64,000 nucleotides of DNA from positions 2,170,001 to 2,234,000 of the forward strand of contig NZ_JASTLB010000001.1 in the NCBI RefSeq assembly GCF_030499535.1, written 5' to 3'. The notes under the pieces are model-generated. The model did no database searches, was not told where the DNA came from, and saw nothing but the letters and a program-made list of their open reading frames with translations. The stretch is from Streptomyces sp. TG1A-8 (lineage in GTDB: Bacteria; Actinomycetota; Actinomycetes; Streptomycetales; Streptomycetaceae). Positions within the stretch are counted from its first letter, which is position 1. Every line of letters begins with the position of its first letter. Both the position numbers and the translations under genes were made by a program. Positions 1-8,842 of the stretch are shown one piece after another.

Positions 1-2436
1 CTCCTGCACGGCCGCCTCCAGCGCCTCCTGCGCGCGGGCGGCGGCCGCGGCGGACCGCTCGGCCTCCCCGGCGGCGCCGCGGGCCTGTCCCGCCAGCCGT
101 CCGAGCTGCTGGGCCACGGCCGACTTCTCCCGGTCGGCGGTCCGGCGCCGCTCCCCCAGTTCCTCCACGCGCGCGGCGGCCCGGGTGCGCCGTTCGGCCG
201 CCGCGTGCTGCGCCCGCGCCAGCTCCTCGCAGCCCACGGCCAGCTCCGCCAGCTCCGCCGCGGCCTCGTCCACCCAGGCCCGCACCTCCAGCAGGCTGGG
301 CGCACCGGCCGACCCGCCGTGCGCGAAGTGGGCGCCGAGCAGGTCGCCCTCGGCGGTGACGGCGGTCAGCCCGGGGTGCGCGTGGACCAGTTCCTCCGCG
401 TCCTGCAGGGTCGCGACGACGACGATGCCGCGCAGCAGGCGGCGCACGGCGGGCACGAGCTCGGCGGGAGCGCGGACGAGGTCGGCGGCGAAGGGCGGCC
501 CGGCGCGGCGCACCTCGGCTCCGGCCCGGTCCGGCCCGCCGGCGGGCTCCTCGGCCTCCCCGGTGCCGCACGGCAGGCCGCCCGCTCCGCCGTCCGGTGC
601 CGCCCCCGCCCCGGCCGGCGGCCCGGGCACCGCCGCGCCCACCGCGTCCGCACCGCCCGTGGCCGTGGCCGCAGGGGCGGGGGCACCCGGGCCGCCGGCC
701 GGGGCGGGGGGCCGCGGGGAACCGGCCAGCAGCAGTGCCGCTCGTCCGGCGTCCTGTTTGCGCAGCAGTCTGATCGCCTCGGCGGCCGACGCCGGGGTCG
801 TCACGGCGACCGCGTCCGCCGCCGCGCCGAACGCGGCCGCCAGCGCGGCCTCGTACCCGGGCGTCACCTCCAGCAGCTCGGCCGCCGGACCCAGCAGGCC
901 GGTGAGCCGGTCCCGGGCACCCAGCAGCGTGCCGGTGCCGTCCTTGCGCCTGAGTCCCAGCGCGAGCGCGTCGTGGCGGGCCCGGGTGGCGGCGCGCCGG
1001 CGTTCGGCCACGGTGGCCGCCTCACGGGCCGCGCCGAGGGCGGCCTCGGCCTCGGCGAGCTGCCGCCCGGCCTCCTCCTGCCGCTCGGCCAGCTGCGCGT
1101 CGTCCGCGTCGAGTCCGTCCACCTCGGCCTTCAGCGCCTCGTACTCCTCCCGGGCCCGGACGGCGCGCTCCCGGGCCTCGTCGCGGGCGGTGGCCAGCCG
1201 GTCGATCTCGGCCTGCGCGGAGGCGGCACGCGAACGGGCCGCGCCGACCTGACCGGACAGACGGGCCAGACCCTCGCGCCGGTCGGCGAGGGCGCGGGCG
1301 GCGTCCCTGAGCCGGCGTTCCTCGCCGGCCAGCTCCCGTTCCAGCCCGGTGCGGTGGGCGACGGTGTCGTCCAGGGCGCGCCGGGCCGCCTCCAGGGCCG
1401 CCTCCAGTTCGGCCTCCTGTTCGCGGACGCGGGCGGCCTCGCGCTCCATGTCCTCGGGGTCACGGCCGCGCCGCTCCTCGGGGGGCGCGGAGGCCGCGCT
1501 CCGCACGCGGGCGTCGGCCAGCGAGACGGTGCCGCGGACCCGTTCGGCCAGCTGGGACAGCTCGTACCAGGTCTGCTGGGCGCGCTGGAGGCGCGGCGTG
1601 AGCCGCCGCACCTCGTCCTCCAGCAGCGACTCGCGCTGCAGTGCCTTCCCCAGCTCCTGCTCGGCGGCCTCCTTGCGCTCCTTCAGCGCGGCCTCGTCGG
1701 CGATCTCGGCCTGCAGCGCCTCGCGCAGGCGCACGAGGTCGTCGGCCAGCAGCCGCAGGCGGGCGTCGCGGAGGTCGGCCTGGATGACGGCGGCCCGGCG
1801 GGCGACCGCCGCCTGGCGGCCGAGCGGCTTGAGCTGGCGGCGCAGTTCGTCGGTGAGGTCCTGCACGCGCGCGAGGTTGGCCCGCATCGCGTCCAGCTTG
1901 CGCAGCGCCTTCTCCTTGCGCCTGCGGTGCTTCAGCACGCCGGCGGCCTCTTCGATGAAGGCACGGCGGCCCGTCGGATCGGCGTGCAGGACGGAGTCGA
2001 GCTGACCCTGGCCGACGATGACGTGCATCTCGCGGCCGATGCCGGAGTCGGAGAGCAGCTCCTGGACGTCGAGCAGGCGGCAGGTGTCGCCGTTGATCCG
2101 GTACTCGCTGCCGCCGTTGCGGAACATGGTCCGCGTGATGGTGACCTCGGCGTACTCGATGGGCAGCGCCCCGTCGGAGTTGTCGATGGTCAGGGAGACC
2201 TCGGCACGGCCCAGCGGCGGACGGCCGGTGGTGCCGGCGAAGATGACGTCCTCCATCTTGCCGCCGCGCAGCGACTTGGCGCCCTGCTCGCCCATGACCC
2301 AGCTGAGGGCGTCCACGACGTTGGACTTGCCCGAGCCGTTCGGTCCGACGACGCACGTGATACCGGGTTCGAACCGGAACGTGGTCGCCGAGGCGAACGA
2401 CTTGAAACCGCGGAGGGTCAGGGCCTTGAGGTGCAC
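1..2436 (-). CDS. smc: Chromosome segregation ATPase SMC (N-terminal 812 residues; 3' end outside window)
   Basis: Subunit of the SMC-ScpAB condensin that organises and segregates the chromosome. The visible protein starts MHLKALTLRGFKSF, followed by a Walker A motif (GPNGSGKSN, about residues 31-39), a long coiled coil (about 165-500), the hinge (about 510-680) and the start of the returning coiled coil. The Walker B half lies beyond position 1; family length is near 1,180 residues. The start is GTG. No good ribosome binding site precedes it, but TAGAGT at 2445-2450 could be a -10 box giving a nearly leaderless transcript. The hinge carries a Gly/Pro/Ala-rich insertion of about 75 residues (about 573-648). 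Identity is certain; the start is very likely. Confidence 0.96.
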   Translation of the reverse strand, partial: MHLKALTLRGFKSFASATTFRFEPGITCVVGPNGSGKSNVVDALSWVMGEQGAKSLRGGKMEDVIFAGTTGRPPLGRAEVSLTIDNSDGALPIEYAEVTITRTMFRNGGSEYRINGDTCRLLDVQELLSDSGIGREMHVIVGQGQLDSVLHADPTGRRAFIEEAAGVLKHRRRKEKALRKLDAMRANLARVQDLTDELRRQLKPLGRQAAVARRAAVIQADLRDARLRLLADDLVRLREALQAEIADEAALKERKEAAEQELGKALQRESLLEDEVRRLTPRLQRAQQTWYELSQLAERVRGTVSLADARVRSAASAPPEERRGRDPEDMEREAARVREQEAELEAALEAARRALDDTVAHRTGLERELAGEERRLRDAARALADRREGLARLSGQVGAARSRAASAQAEIDRLATARDEARERAVRAREEYEALKAEVDGLDADDAQLAERQEEAGRQLAEAEAALGAAREAATVAERRRAATRARHDALALGLRRKDGTGTLLGARDRLTGLLGPAAELLEVTPGYEAALAAAFGAAADAVAVTTPASAAEAIRLLRKQDAGRAALLLAGSPRPPAPAGGPGAPAPAATATGGADAVGAAVPGPPAGAGAAPDGGAGGLPCGTGEAEEPAGGPDRAGAEVRRAGPPFAADLVRAPAELVPAVRRLLRGIVVVATLQDAEELVHAHPGLTAVTAEGDLLGAHFAHGGSAGAPSLLEVRAWVDEAAAELAELAVGCEELARAQHAAAERRTRAAARVEELGERRRTADREKSAVAQQLGRLAGQARGAAGEAERSAAAAARAQEALEAAVQE

Positions 2437-2575
2437 GCCTTTGGACTCTACCCGCCGCCGGTATCTCACTCCACGGACACTCGCGACCCCACGGTTTCGC
2501 CCATGGGCGGGCAGGGCACACCAGATGTTGAAGACGGTGAAAGGATGCGCGGGGGAAGAAGGCGGGGGAAGAAAG

Positions 2576-2597
2576 AAGGGACGCCGAAGCGTCCCTT
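2576..2597 (-). terminator. Intrinsic terminator between the small coiled-coil gene and smc
   Basis: A perfect 9-bp stem (AAGGGACGC / GCGTCCCTT) closes on CGAA on the + strand, which reads as the very stable UUCG tetraloop in a minus-strand RNA. Pyrimidine-rich CTTTCTT follows on the minus strand. It ends transcription of the small gene at 2686-2889 and separates it from smc. Confidence 0.7.
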
Positions 2598-2685
2598 GCA
2601 ATACTGACAGCCGGATTCCGGTTGTCTGACACTGTGCAGTTGAGACGGGCAGCCGAACCACTGCTGTCCTGGGACGATGCAGCGA

Positions 2686-2889
2686 TCAGGTGAGCGCAGG
2701 CTCCGCCTGGTGTGCGTCGATGCTCTCCATGATCCTGTCCTGAGAGGCGGCGGCCGTCAGCGCCTCGTTCTCCGCCTGGATCCGTACGAGCTCGGACTCC
2801 AGGTCCTGAACGCGCTGCTGCAGCCGTCGCATCTCGGCGAGGAGTCGAGGGTCGGAGCCGCCGACGTAACCGAGAAGCGCCTTTGCCAT
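2686..2889 (-). CDS. Small conserved coiled-coil protein, 67 aa, function unknown
   Basis: The protein begins MAKALLGYVGGSDPRLLAEM and then forms one amphipathic heptad-like helix (about residues 16-50: MRRLQQRVQDLESELVRIQ), so it probably dimerises as a coiled coil. There is no signal peptide or membrane segment. The ATG was chosen because GGAGGA lies 8 nt upstream; a longer upstream reading is possible but lacks this site. The gene has its own terminator and lies on the same strand as smc. I recognise the sequence style as a conserved streptomycete hypothetical, but know no function. Being real is well supported by the ribosome binding site, codon bias and terminator. Confidence 0.8.
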   Translation of the reverse strand: MAKALLGYVGGSDPRLLAEMRRLQQRVQDLESELVRIQAENEALTAAASQDRIMESIDAHQAEPALT

Positions 2890-3279
2890 GATGGATGGTC
2901 CTCCACACTGAGTGACCGACCGATGCGGTGTGGGTCGTGAGGGATTCGCACCCGCGGTGCTTGGCATGCTCCGGTCCTGCTCCGCTGTTGCCATGCCAAA
3001 CAGCCAAGGTGCGTGGGGCTTTCAGCGTCTCACCAAAAAGTTTGACGGTCAACACGATCACGCGCTGTATTGGCGGGCGAACCCGGGGCGCACGGCCGGG
3101 AAGCGGCGGCGCGGCGACTCCTGCGGGGCCCACAAGACGTGACGACCGGCGTCGGCCGACTGTTCCCGCGGAGCCTGCCACGCGAGGCCGTCCTTGGCAA
3201 CCACCAGGTCGTTTCCACTTCCCGCACGTGCCCGTGGCGGTTCGCCGGGGTCCGGCCCGCGGGGCTCTGCGAAAACGCG
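2890..3279. other. Intergenic stretch between small coiled-coil gene and acyP
   Basis: 390 bases with no reading frame that looks coding. It is less GC-rich around 3000-3070 (CAAAAAGTTTGACGG), which probably holds the minus-strand promoter of the 2686-2889 gene, but I cannot assign convincing -35 and -10 boxes. Confidence 0.4.
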
Positions 3280-3561
3280 TCAGCGGACGGCGAAGCCGTC
3301 GTAGCCGCCGCGGGGTGTGTCCCAGATCTCGGTGACACCGTCCACATGACCGGGCGTGTCGCCGCGCTGGAGCCAGTCGAGGAGTCCCTCGCAGCCCGCG
3401 CGCGGCCCCTCGACGACCACTTGGACGCGGCCGTCGCCCAAATTGAGAGCAAAACCACTCAGGCCGCCGATCTCCAGCGCCTTGGCGCGCGTGAACCAGC
3501 GGAAACCCACCCCTTGGACCCGTCCGCGGACCCAGGCGACCAGTCGTACGTCCTCGCTCAT
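3280..3561 (-). CDS. Acylphosphatase
   Basis: Small cytoplasmic enzyme hydrolysing acyl phosphates such as acetyl phosphate and 1,3-bisphosphoglycerate. The 93-residue length matches the family. The phosphate-binding loop GRVQGVGFR (residues 13-21) holds the catalytic Arg, and the conserved Asn is in [11 protein letters not shown] (Asn40). Translation starts [10 protein letters not shown]. It is a single gene pointing towards smc; the link with smc is positional and I infer no functional tie. Identification is firm. Confidence 0.93.
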   Translation of the reverse strand: MSEDVRLVAWVRGRVQGVGFRWFTRAKALEIGGLSGFALNLGDGRVQVVVEGPRAGCEGLLDWLQRGDTPGHVDGVTEIWDTPRGGYDGFAVR

Positions 3562-3650
3562 GGGGGCAACCTAACCGCCCGGTGCCGGCTGGGACACGTC
3601 CGCCTCCCTTGGCATGGGGTACCGTCCCGACCCAATGAATCTCATATGAA

Positions 3651-3670
3651 ACTCACTCGATCGAGTGGGT
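3651..3670. promoter_or_regulatory. Palindrome upstream of CAP-domain gene, candidate operator
   Basis: CACTCGATCGAGTG (3654-3667) is a perfect 14-bp palindrome; with two more matching outer pairs it extends over 3651-3670 with one mismatch pair. It lies 75 bases before the ATG of the CAP-domain gene and 90 bases after the acyP start, in a divergent intergenic region, which is where a dimeric repressor would sit. The regulator is unknown. Confidence 0.35.
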
Positions 3671-3744
3671 TGGGTTGGCCGGAGGGGGTCAGTCGCCCAC
3701 GGGGCGCCGGGGTCGGCCGCGAGGACGAGGAAGAGGGCAAGGAC

Positions 3745-4905
3745 ATGGGACGCCACCGACGCTCCGCCGACGGCCGCGCCACCACCGGCCGGGCCGCGCA
3801 GGCCACGCCCACGCGCCGCTCCGGGCCGGACAGCGCCGATCCGCCGCACTCGTACGAGGCCGGGCGCGCCCCCAGGGGCATCGCGCCGTACCTGAACCCC
3901 GAGGCGTACACCGAGACCAACGCCAGGAGCACGGCCTACCTCTTCGCCGGGGACGGCGAGCCGTCGCCCGCCTCCCCCGGCGGGAGCGGTTCCACCCCGG
4001 TCGGTGGCGGTGGCTCCACCCCGGGCGGCGGCCCCCTTCCGGAAGACGGCCCGTCGGGCGGTCACCGGCGCCGGAAGAAGGCCGCGCGGCCGGTCCGCAC
4101 GGGGCTGCTCGGCGTCTCCGCCGCCGTCGCCCTCGGCACCGTCGCGGTGACCACGGGCGTGGTGCCGGGGCTGGAGCACTACCGGCTCGGCGGCGGCACG
4201 ACCACCACCGGCGGCGACCGGGTGCAGGCCGTGGCGTCGCCCGGCAACACGGCCGCCGAGCAGGGCGGCACCTCCGGCAGCGCCGACGCACCGGGCGGGA
4301 GCGCCTCCGGCGCCTCCTCCACCGGCAGCGCTCACCGGCGTCCGGCCTCCCCCACCCCGTCCGCCTCCCCCTCGAGGTCCGCCTCCCCCTCACCCGCCCG
4401 GACCAAGGCGCCGTCCCGCAAGCCGGCGGCACCGCCGACGGCCACGCCGTCCCGGCCGGCGGCCGCCCCGTCGCACGCGGCGACCAGCGCGCCGGCGCGG
4501 ACCTCCGCGCCGGTGACGGTGTCGGCGCAGGCCGCCGCCGAGGCCGAGGTGATCAGGCTCGTCAACGAGGAGCGGGCGAAGGTCGGGTGCAGTGCGCTGG
4601 CGGCGAACTCCTCGCTGACCGGGCTGGCCGAGGCGTTCAGCGCCGACATGGCCGCACGGGGCTTCTTCGACCACACCGACCCGGACGGCGCGACCCCGTG
4701 GGACCGGGCCGCGAAGGCGGGCGTGACCGACCTCGGCGGCGAGAACATAGCCCGCGGCCAGGCGGACGCGGCAGCGGTGATGGAGGCCTGGATGAACAGC
4801 GCCGGCCACCGCGCGAACATACTGAACTGCGACTTCAGGACCCTCGGGGTCGGCGTCCACTACGGCGCGGGCGGACCCTGGTGGACGCAGGACTTCGGCT
4901 ACTAG
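3745..4905 (+). CDS. Membrane-anchored CAP/SCP-domain protein, 386 aa
   Basis: An extracellular CAP (cysteine-rich secretory/PR-1) domain on a stalk. Order: Arg-rich cytoplasmic N-terminus (1-115), single membrane segment (about 120-142, LLGVSAAVALGTVAVTTGVV), a low-complexity Ser/Pro/Ala stalk (about 150-255), then the CAP domain (about 256-386). Hallmarks are GFFDHTDPDG, GENIA, HRANILN and a C-terminal WWTQDFGY. Bacterial CAP domains are mostly of unknown activity; some bind lipid or act on cell-wall targets. The ATG at 3745 has GAGGAAGAGG upstream; the frame is open further upstream to 3070, but that part is not protein-like. The CAP identity is firm; the role is not known. Confidence 0.88.
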   Translation: MGRHRRSADGRATTGRAAQATPTRRSGPDSADPPHSYEAGRAPRGIAPYLNPEAYTETNARSTAYLFAGDGEPSPASPGGSGSTPVGGGGSTPGGGPLPEDGPSGGHRRRKKAARPVRTGLLGVSAAVALGTVAVTTGVVPGLEHYRLGGGTTTTGGDRVQAVASPGNTAAEQGGTSGSADAPGGSASGASSTGSAHRRPASPTPSASPSRSASPSPARTKAPSRKPAAPPTATPSRPAAAPSHAATSAPARTSAPVTVSAQAAAEAEVIRLVNEERAKVGCSALAANSSLTGLAEAFSADMAARGFFDHTDPDGATPWDRAAKAGVTDLGGENIARGQADAAAVMEAWMNSAGHRANILNCDFRTLGVGVHYGAGGPWWTQDFGY

Positions 4906-4965
4906 GGCCCCGTTCGGATCCCGCCGGGCTCGCGGGGTCCGGCCCGGTCGGGGCGGGAGAACCCA

Positions 4966-5546
4966 GGCGGCCGCGCGACCCCGGGCGAATGCCCGTGCCG
5001 TCCGCGTCACCCGGCGTCCCAGGTGCCCCGCCGTGGCCGTGCCGCACTCGTGGACGGCGTCCGGGCCCTCGTCGACGTCGGTCCGGGCCCCGGCGCCCGC
5101 GAGGACACCGAGGCGGTTGAGGTCGTTCTCGGAGCCCCCGCTGCTGTTCCGGCCCGGGAGCAGGCCGAGGTGGACCCGGTGCATGCCGTGCTGGGCGGCG
5201 AGGATCTGGAAGAACTGCAGGGTGTGCAGCTCGTCGCCGCTCCTGGAACCGGACTTGGTGAAGCCGGCGGCCGGCTTGTCCCGCCGGCCCTGGCCGGGCC
5301 AGCGCCCCGAGGCGGCCTCGGCGAAGACGTGGAAGGCGCCGGCGGCGGTGCCCATGTGGGTGGGCGAGCCGAAGACGATCGCGTCGGAGCGGTCCAGCAC
5401 CTCCCACTGCCCGTCGGTGATCTCGTCGACCTTGATCAGGTGCACCTCGGCGCCGGCGTCGGCGGTACCGGCACGGACGGCCTCGGCGAGCACGGCGGTG
5501 TGGCCGTGGCCGGAGTGGTAGGCGACGGACACGACGGGGTGGTCAT
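4966..5546 (-). pseudogene. Damaged flavodoxin / NAD(P)H-quinone oxidoreductase (WrbA-like) gene
   Basis: The expected start (GAGGAG, 9 nt, ATG ACC ACC at 5546) is out of frame with the flavodoxin body by one base: the run after ATGACCA has four Cs where five would restore MTTPVVSVAYHSG. The body is recognisable: VSVAYHSGHGHT (FMN phosphate loop), VFGSPTHMGT, LHTLQFFQILAAQHG, SENDLNRLG. No stop occurs near the usual end (about 4966, GRAAA then TGG); the frame runs on to 4390, antisense to the CAP gene. Typical length is about 200 residues. Several usually conserved positions look replaced (judged from memory). Read as a decaying gene, although the 5' slip alone could be a base-call error. It is divergent from the HxlR gene, the usual partner of such reductases. 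Confidence 0.7.
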
Positions 5547-5612
5547 GGCGATGACTCCTCGGATCACTGGAAGGAGCCCTGCGGCGGTTCAAAGCACTTT
5601 CCGCAGGAAAGC

Positions 5613-5629
5613 ACTAACCAATGGTTGGT
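5613..5629. promoter_or_regulatory. Likely HxlR operator
   Basis: ACTAACCA-A-TGGTTGGT is a 17-bp palindrome with one mismatch pair, midway between the divergent flavodoxin relic and the HxlR gene. HxlR-family dimers bind such repeats in divergent promoters. A second inverted repeat, CTTTCC-GCA-GGAAAG, overlaps just upstream (about 5598-5612). Confidence 0.5.
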
Positions 5630-5671
5630 GCAACCTGTCGGCCAGCGCTGCGGTCGCGTACGCTTGTCGGC

Positions 5672-6067
5672 ATGACCGGCACCACCCAGGAGCAGGACGA
5701 CCTCGCCTACGACGTGTTCGCCCGGGCGTGCCCCTCGCGCGGCACGCTGGAGCACGTCACCGGACGCTGGGGCGCACTGACGCTCGGCGCGCTGCACCGG
5801 GGCTCGCTGCGCTTCAACGAGCTGCGCCGGCGGGTCGACGGCGTGAGCGAGAAGATGCTGTCCCAGACGCTGCACGCGCTGGAACGCGACGGCCTGGTGC
5901 ACCGCGAGGCACAGCCGACCAACCCGCCCCGCGTGGACTACGAACTGACCCCGCTGGGCCGGCAGGTCGCCGAGCGGCTGCTCGCCCTGATCCACTGCGT
6001 GGAGGGCGCCATGGACGACGTCCTGGCGGCCCGCGCGCGTTACGACGGGAGGCGCGGCGCCCTCTGA
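5672..6067 (+). CDS. HxlR-family winged-helix regulator, 131 aa
   Basis: MarR-like winged-helix repressor of the HxlR/YodB/QorR type, usually responsive to quinones, aldehydes or thiol stress. Family signs are [22 protein letters not shown] (Cys near the N-terminus and the W-x-x-L-I-like helix), [20 protein letters not shown] (recognition helix) and [12 protein letters not shown] (wing and dimer helix). Length is normal. ATG at 5672 was chosen because it gives [15 protein letters not shown]; an upstream ATG in frame at 5621 lies inside the operator. The 3' end overlaps mutM by 28 bases tail to tail. It probably controls the adjacent flavodoxin gene, now broken, so its present target is unclear. 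Confidence 0.9.
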   Translation: MTGTTQEQDDLAYDVFARACPSRGTLEHVTGRWGALTLGALHRGSLRFNELRRRVDGVSEKMLSQTLHALERDGLVHREAQPTNPPRVDYELTPLGRQVAERLLALIHCVEGAMDDVLAARARYDGRRGAL

Positions 6068-6900
6068 CACGTCGGGCAGAAGTAGCTGGACCGGTTCATC
6101 CAGGGACGCCGGCGGACGGGTGTCGCGCAGCGCCTGCACGGCAGGCCCTCACGGCCGTACGCGTCCAGGGCCCGGTTGAAGTAGCCCGACTCGCCGTTGA
6201 CGTTGACGTACAGGCTGTCGAAGCTGGTGCCGCCCGCGGAGAGGGCCGCGTTCATCACGTCGCGGACGTGGCCGAGGAGCTCCGCGGTGCGCGGCCGGGT
6301 GAAGGCCGCCGTCGGCCGCTCGTAGTGGACGCGGGAGCGCCACAGCGCCTCGTCCGCGTAGATGTTGCCGACGCCGCTGATGAGGGACTGGTCCAGCAGG
6401 GCCCGCTTGACGGTGGTCCGCCTGCGGCGCAGGGCCAGGTGGAAGGCCTCGTCGTCGAACAGGGGATCCAGGGGATCGCGGGCGATGTGCGCGATGACGC
6501 CGGGCAGGCCGTCGGGGGTGTTGTCGTGCAGCGACAGGCCGCCGAAGGTGCGCTGGTCCACGAAGCGCAGCTCGGTGCCGAGGGCGTCGGCGAAGCGGAC
6601 GCGGACGCGCAGGTGCTTCTCGTCCGGGGCGTCGTGCGGCTGCACCAGCAGCTGGCCGCTCATGCCGAGGTGGGCGAGGACCGACTCGTTCGTCTCCTCC
6701 AGCGGCAGCCACAGGTACTTGCCGCGCCGGCTGGGCGTGCCGATGTGGTGGCCCTTGAGGCGGTGCGCGAAGTCGTCGGGGCCCGCCACGTGCCGGCGCA
6801 CGGCGCGCGGGTGCAGCACCTCGACGTCGGCGACGGTGCGGTGGGCGACCCACCGCTCGAGACCGCGCCGGACGACCTCGACCTCGGGCAACTCGGGCAT
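6040..6900 (-). CDS. mutM: Formamidopyrimidine-DNA glycosylase (Fpg/MutM)
   Basis: Base-excision repair bifunctional glycosylase/AP lyase removing 8-oxoguanine and ring-opened purines. The protein begins [15 protein letters not shown]: Pro2 is the Schiff-base nucleophile after Met removal and Glu3 the catalytic acid. The conserved Lys (RRGKYLWL), the helix-two-turn-helix ([20 protein letters not shown]) and the C-terminal zinc finger (CRRC...CPTC) are all present. 286 residues is normal. The end overlaps the HxlR gene. A strong hairpin upstream (6929-6970) separates it from rnc, so it probably has its own promoter in or after that hairpin. Confidence 0.97.
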   Translation of the reverse strand: MPELPEVEVVRRGLERWVAHRTVADVEVLHPRAVRRHVAGPDDFAHRLKGHHIGTPSRRGKYLWLPLEETNESVLAHLGMSGQLLVQPHDAPDEKHLRVRVRFADALGTELRFVDQRTFGGLSLHDNTPDGLPGVIAHIARDPLDPLFDDEAFHLALRRRRTTVKRALLDQSLISGVGNIYADEALWRSRVHYERPTAAFTRPRTAELLGHVRDVMNAALSAGGTSFDSLYVNVNGESGYFNRALDAYGREGLPCRRCATPVRRRPWMNRSSYFCPTCQRAPRLPS

Positions 6901-6928
6901 CGGGACTCCCGTACGGACCGTGGGGGAA

Positions 6929-6970
6929 CCGGGCGCCCGCCCCGGTGCGAGGGACGGGGCGGGCGCCCGG
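6929..6970 (-). terminator. GC-rich hairpin ending the rnc operon
   Basis: Perfect 15-bp arms (CCGGGCGCCCGCCCC / GGGGCGGGCGCCCGG) with a 12-nt loop, 12 bases beyond the rnc stop on the minus strand and 28 bases before the mutM start. No T tract follows, as is common for actinobacterial terminators. Confidence 0.6.
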
Positions 6971-6982
6971 TGCTGCCTTGCG

Positions 6983-7873
6983 TCAGGCGGGCGCGGACGA
7001 CGGGTCGCCGTCCTTGGCGGCGATCTCCCGGACCGCCTCGGCCCGGCCCGCGGCCTCGACTGCCGCCGTCACCTGGCCGACGGCCGCTTCGGCCGCCTTG
7101 GCGCGCTCGTCCGCGACGGCCCGGATGGACCGCCAGGCGGACTCGGCGGCCTGCTGCTCCGCCTCCTTCTTGCTGCGGCCGGTGCCGGTGCCGTACGAGA
7201 CGCCTCCGACGCGGGCGGCAGCAGTGAAGGTCTTCTCGTGGTCGGGGCCGGTCTCCGTGACCAGGTACTCGGGCACGCCGAGCCCCTCGATCGCGGTCAG
7301 CTCCTGGAGACTGGTCTTCCAGTCCAGGCCGGCTCCGAGGTTGGAGGACTTCTCGATCAGCGGGTCGAAGAGCCGGTGCACCAGCTCGGACGCCGCGTCG
7401 AGGCCCTGGTCGAGATAGACCGCGCCGATCACCGCTTCCAGGGTGTCGGCAAGGATGGACGCCTTGTCCCGGCCGCCCGTGCCCTCTTCACCGCGGCCGA
7501 GCCGGATGAAGGCGCCCAGGTCGAGGCCGCGCCCCACCTCCGCCAGCGCACGCGAGTTGACCACCGCGGCCCGCAGCTTGGCCAGTTGGCCCTCGGGCAG
7601 GTCGGGGTGGGTGCGGTACAGCGTGTCCGTGACGACGAGGCCGAGCACGGAGTCCCCGAGGAACTCCAGCCGCTCGTTCGTCGGCAGACCGCCGTTCTCG
7701 TACGCGTAGGAACGGTGGGTCAGCGCACGCACCAGAAGGGCGGACTCAAGCCGGTAGCCGAGCCGCCCTTCCAGAAGCGTGTGGGACGAGGCCGTGTTGT
7801 CCGCCTTCTTCTTGGCGGGTGCGTCCGCCTTGGCGTCTTCCGCCTTCTTGGGACTGGACACAGTGCCTCTCAC
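6983..7873 (-). CDS. rnc: Ribonuclease III (AbsB-type)
   Basis: Double-strand-specific endoribonuclease for rRNA and mRNA processing; in S. coelicolor (AbsB) it is a global regulator of antibiotic synthesis. The endonuclease domain (about 35-165) carries the signature [14 protein letters not shown] with the catalytic acidic residues and [15 protein letters not shown]; the double-stranded RNA-binding domain (about 185-255) ends [18 protein letters not shown]. An Ala/Lys-rich N-terminal tail and an Ala-rich C-terminal tail are present; at 296 residues it is longer than I recall for AbsB (about 276). GTG at 7873 gives [16 protein letters not shown] at 7861 is an alternative. It is the third gene of the DUF177-rpmF-rnc operon. 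Confidence 0.95.
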   Translation of the reverse strand: MRGTVSSPKKAEDAKADAPAKKKADNTASSHTLLEGRLGYRLESALLVRALTHRSYAYENGGLPTNERLEFLGDSVLGLVVTDTLYRTHPDLPEGQLAKLRAAVVNSRALAEVGRGLDLGAFIRLGRGEEGTGGRDKASILADTLEAVIGAVYLDQGLDAASELVHRLFDPLIEKSSNLGAGLDWKTSLQELTAIEGLGVPEYLVTETGPDHEKTFTAAARVGGVSYGTGTGRSKKEAEQQAAESAWRSIRAVADERAKAAEAAVGQVTAAVEAAGRAEAVREIAAKDGDPSSAPA

Positions 7874-7881
7874 CAGCCCGC

Positions 7882-8055
7882 TCAGACTTCGAGGACCTGG
7901 CGCTTGTTGTAGGTGCCGCAAGACGGGCACGCGATGTGCTGCTGCTTGGGCTCGTGGCAGCGCTCGCACGCAACCAGGGTGGGGACCGCAGCCTTCCACT
8001 GCGACCGGCGGTGGCGCGTGTTGCTGCGCGACATCTTCCGCTTCGGAACAGCCAC
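7882..8055 (-). CDS. rpmF: 50S ribosomal protein L32
   Basis: 57-residue L32 beginning [17 protein letters not shown], with a zinc-ribbon pattern CERC...CPSCG and the C-terminal YNKRQVLEV. The GTG start at 8055 follows GGAGAAG. It starts 2 bases after the DUF177 stop and 8 bases before the rnc start, the classical yceD-rpmF arrangement. It is the zinc-binding (C+) form. Confidence 0.97.
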   Translation of the reverse strand: MAVPKRKMSRSNTRHRRSQWKAAVPTLVACERCHEPKQQHIACPSCGTYNKRQVLEV

Positions 8056-8057
8056 GG

Positions 8058-8711
8058 CTACTTCTCCTGCTTCTCGTCGGCGCGTGCTGATCGAGGCGCG
8101 CCGCCGCTCATCTCGTCCTTCTCGCCGTCTTCGAGTGAACCGGCGAGTCCCTGCAAAGCCGCCCAACGGATGTCGACGGCGTCGTGGTGGTGGTCCGGGT
8201 CGTCCGCGAGCCGCACTCCGCACTCGGAGCACAGACCCGGGCAGTCTTCCCGGCACACCGGCTGCATCGGCAGTGCGAGCACCACCGCGTCGCGCAGCAG
8301 AGGTTCGAGGTCGAAGAGTCCGTCCTCGAGGAAGAACCTGTCCTCGTCGTCCTCGGCGTCGTCGCCCGGTTCCGCGATCACGCGGCCCCGGTCGTCGGCG
8401 TCAGGGTACGAGAACAGCTCCTGGAAGTCCGCTTCGAGCTCCAGCTCGACCGGTTCCAGACACCTTACGCACTCCCCCTCGGTCCGCGCACGGGCGGTGC
8501 CCGTCACGAGCACCCCCTCCATGACCGACTCGAGCCGGAGGTCGAGTTCCACCGGGGCGCCTTCCGGCACCCCGATGACGCCCTGGATACCGAGGTCCCG
8601 GGGGGCGTCGATCGTGCGGTTCAGGCGCTGCAGCGCGCCGGGCCGCCGCCCCAGCTCGTGTGTGTCGAACACGAGGGGGTTGCGGTGGTCAAGACGCGTG
8701 TGGGGAGCCAT
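8058..8711 (-). CDS. YceD/DUF177 family protein
   Basis: Conserved protein encoded directly upstream of rpmF in most bacteria. Known family members are linked to 23S rRNA/large-subunit accumulation, probably by an RNA-related function. Features are [18 protein letters not shown] at the N-terminus, the conserved [20 protein letters not shown] and a C-terminal cysteine cluster [16 protein letters not shown] that may bind metal. The acidic middle ([22 protein letters not shown]) is usual. ATG at 8711 was chosen from the family N-terminus; the upstream extension of the frame is not conserved-looking. 217 residues. Confidence 0.9.
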   Translation of the reverse strand: MAPHTRLDHRNPLVFDTHELGRRPGALQRLNRTIDAPRDLGIQGVIGVPEGAPVELDLRLESVMEGVLVTGTARARTEGECVRCLEPVELELEADFQELFSYPDADDRGRVIAEPGDDAEDDEDRFFLEDGLFDLEPLLRDAVVLALPMQPVCREDCPGLCSECGVRLADDPDHHHDAVDIRWAALQGLAGSLEDGEKDEMSGGAPRSARADEKQEK

Positions 8712-8800
8712 TCCTGCTTTCGATCTTCGAACTCGGAGGGCCGCCGCCCGTCGGTGTTCCGGGCAGCGGTGATCGCGGACGTACACGCAACCGAAGAGCC

Positions 8801-8830
8801 AGGATACTGGACCTTTCACTCAGGGCCCAA
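8801..8830 (-). promoter_or_regulatory. Candidate promoter of DUF177-rpmF-rnc operon
   Basis: On the minus strand TTGGGC (8825-8830), an 18-base spacer, then TATCCT (8801-8806). It sits between the end of the DivIVA-like gene and the DUF177 gene, leaving a leader of about 80 bases. It was assigned by eye only. Confidence 0.4.
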
Positions 8831-8842
8831 TCCGGTGGCCCG

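Noticed and set aside
205..2607. 800-codon open frame on the + strand across smc
   Set aside because: It is antisense to smc, which shows clear SMC motifs; long antisense frames are normal at this GC content.
3041..3069. TTGACG with TGTATT as a + strand promoter
   Set aside because: No + strand gene follows; the next + gene starts at 3745 beyond acyP.
3070..3744. Upstream extension of the CAP-domain frame
   Set aside because: Open, but it overlaps acyP antisense and the palindrome, and the ATG at 3745 has a ribosome binding site.
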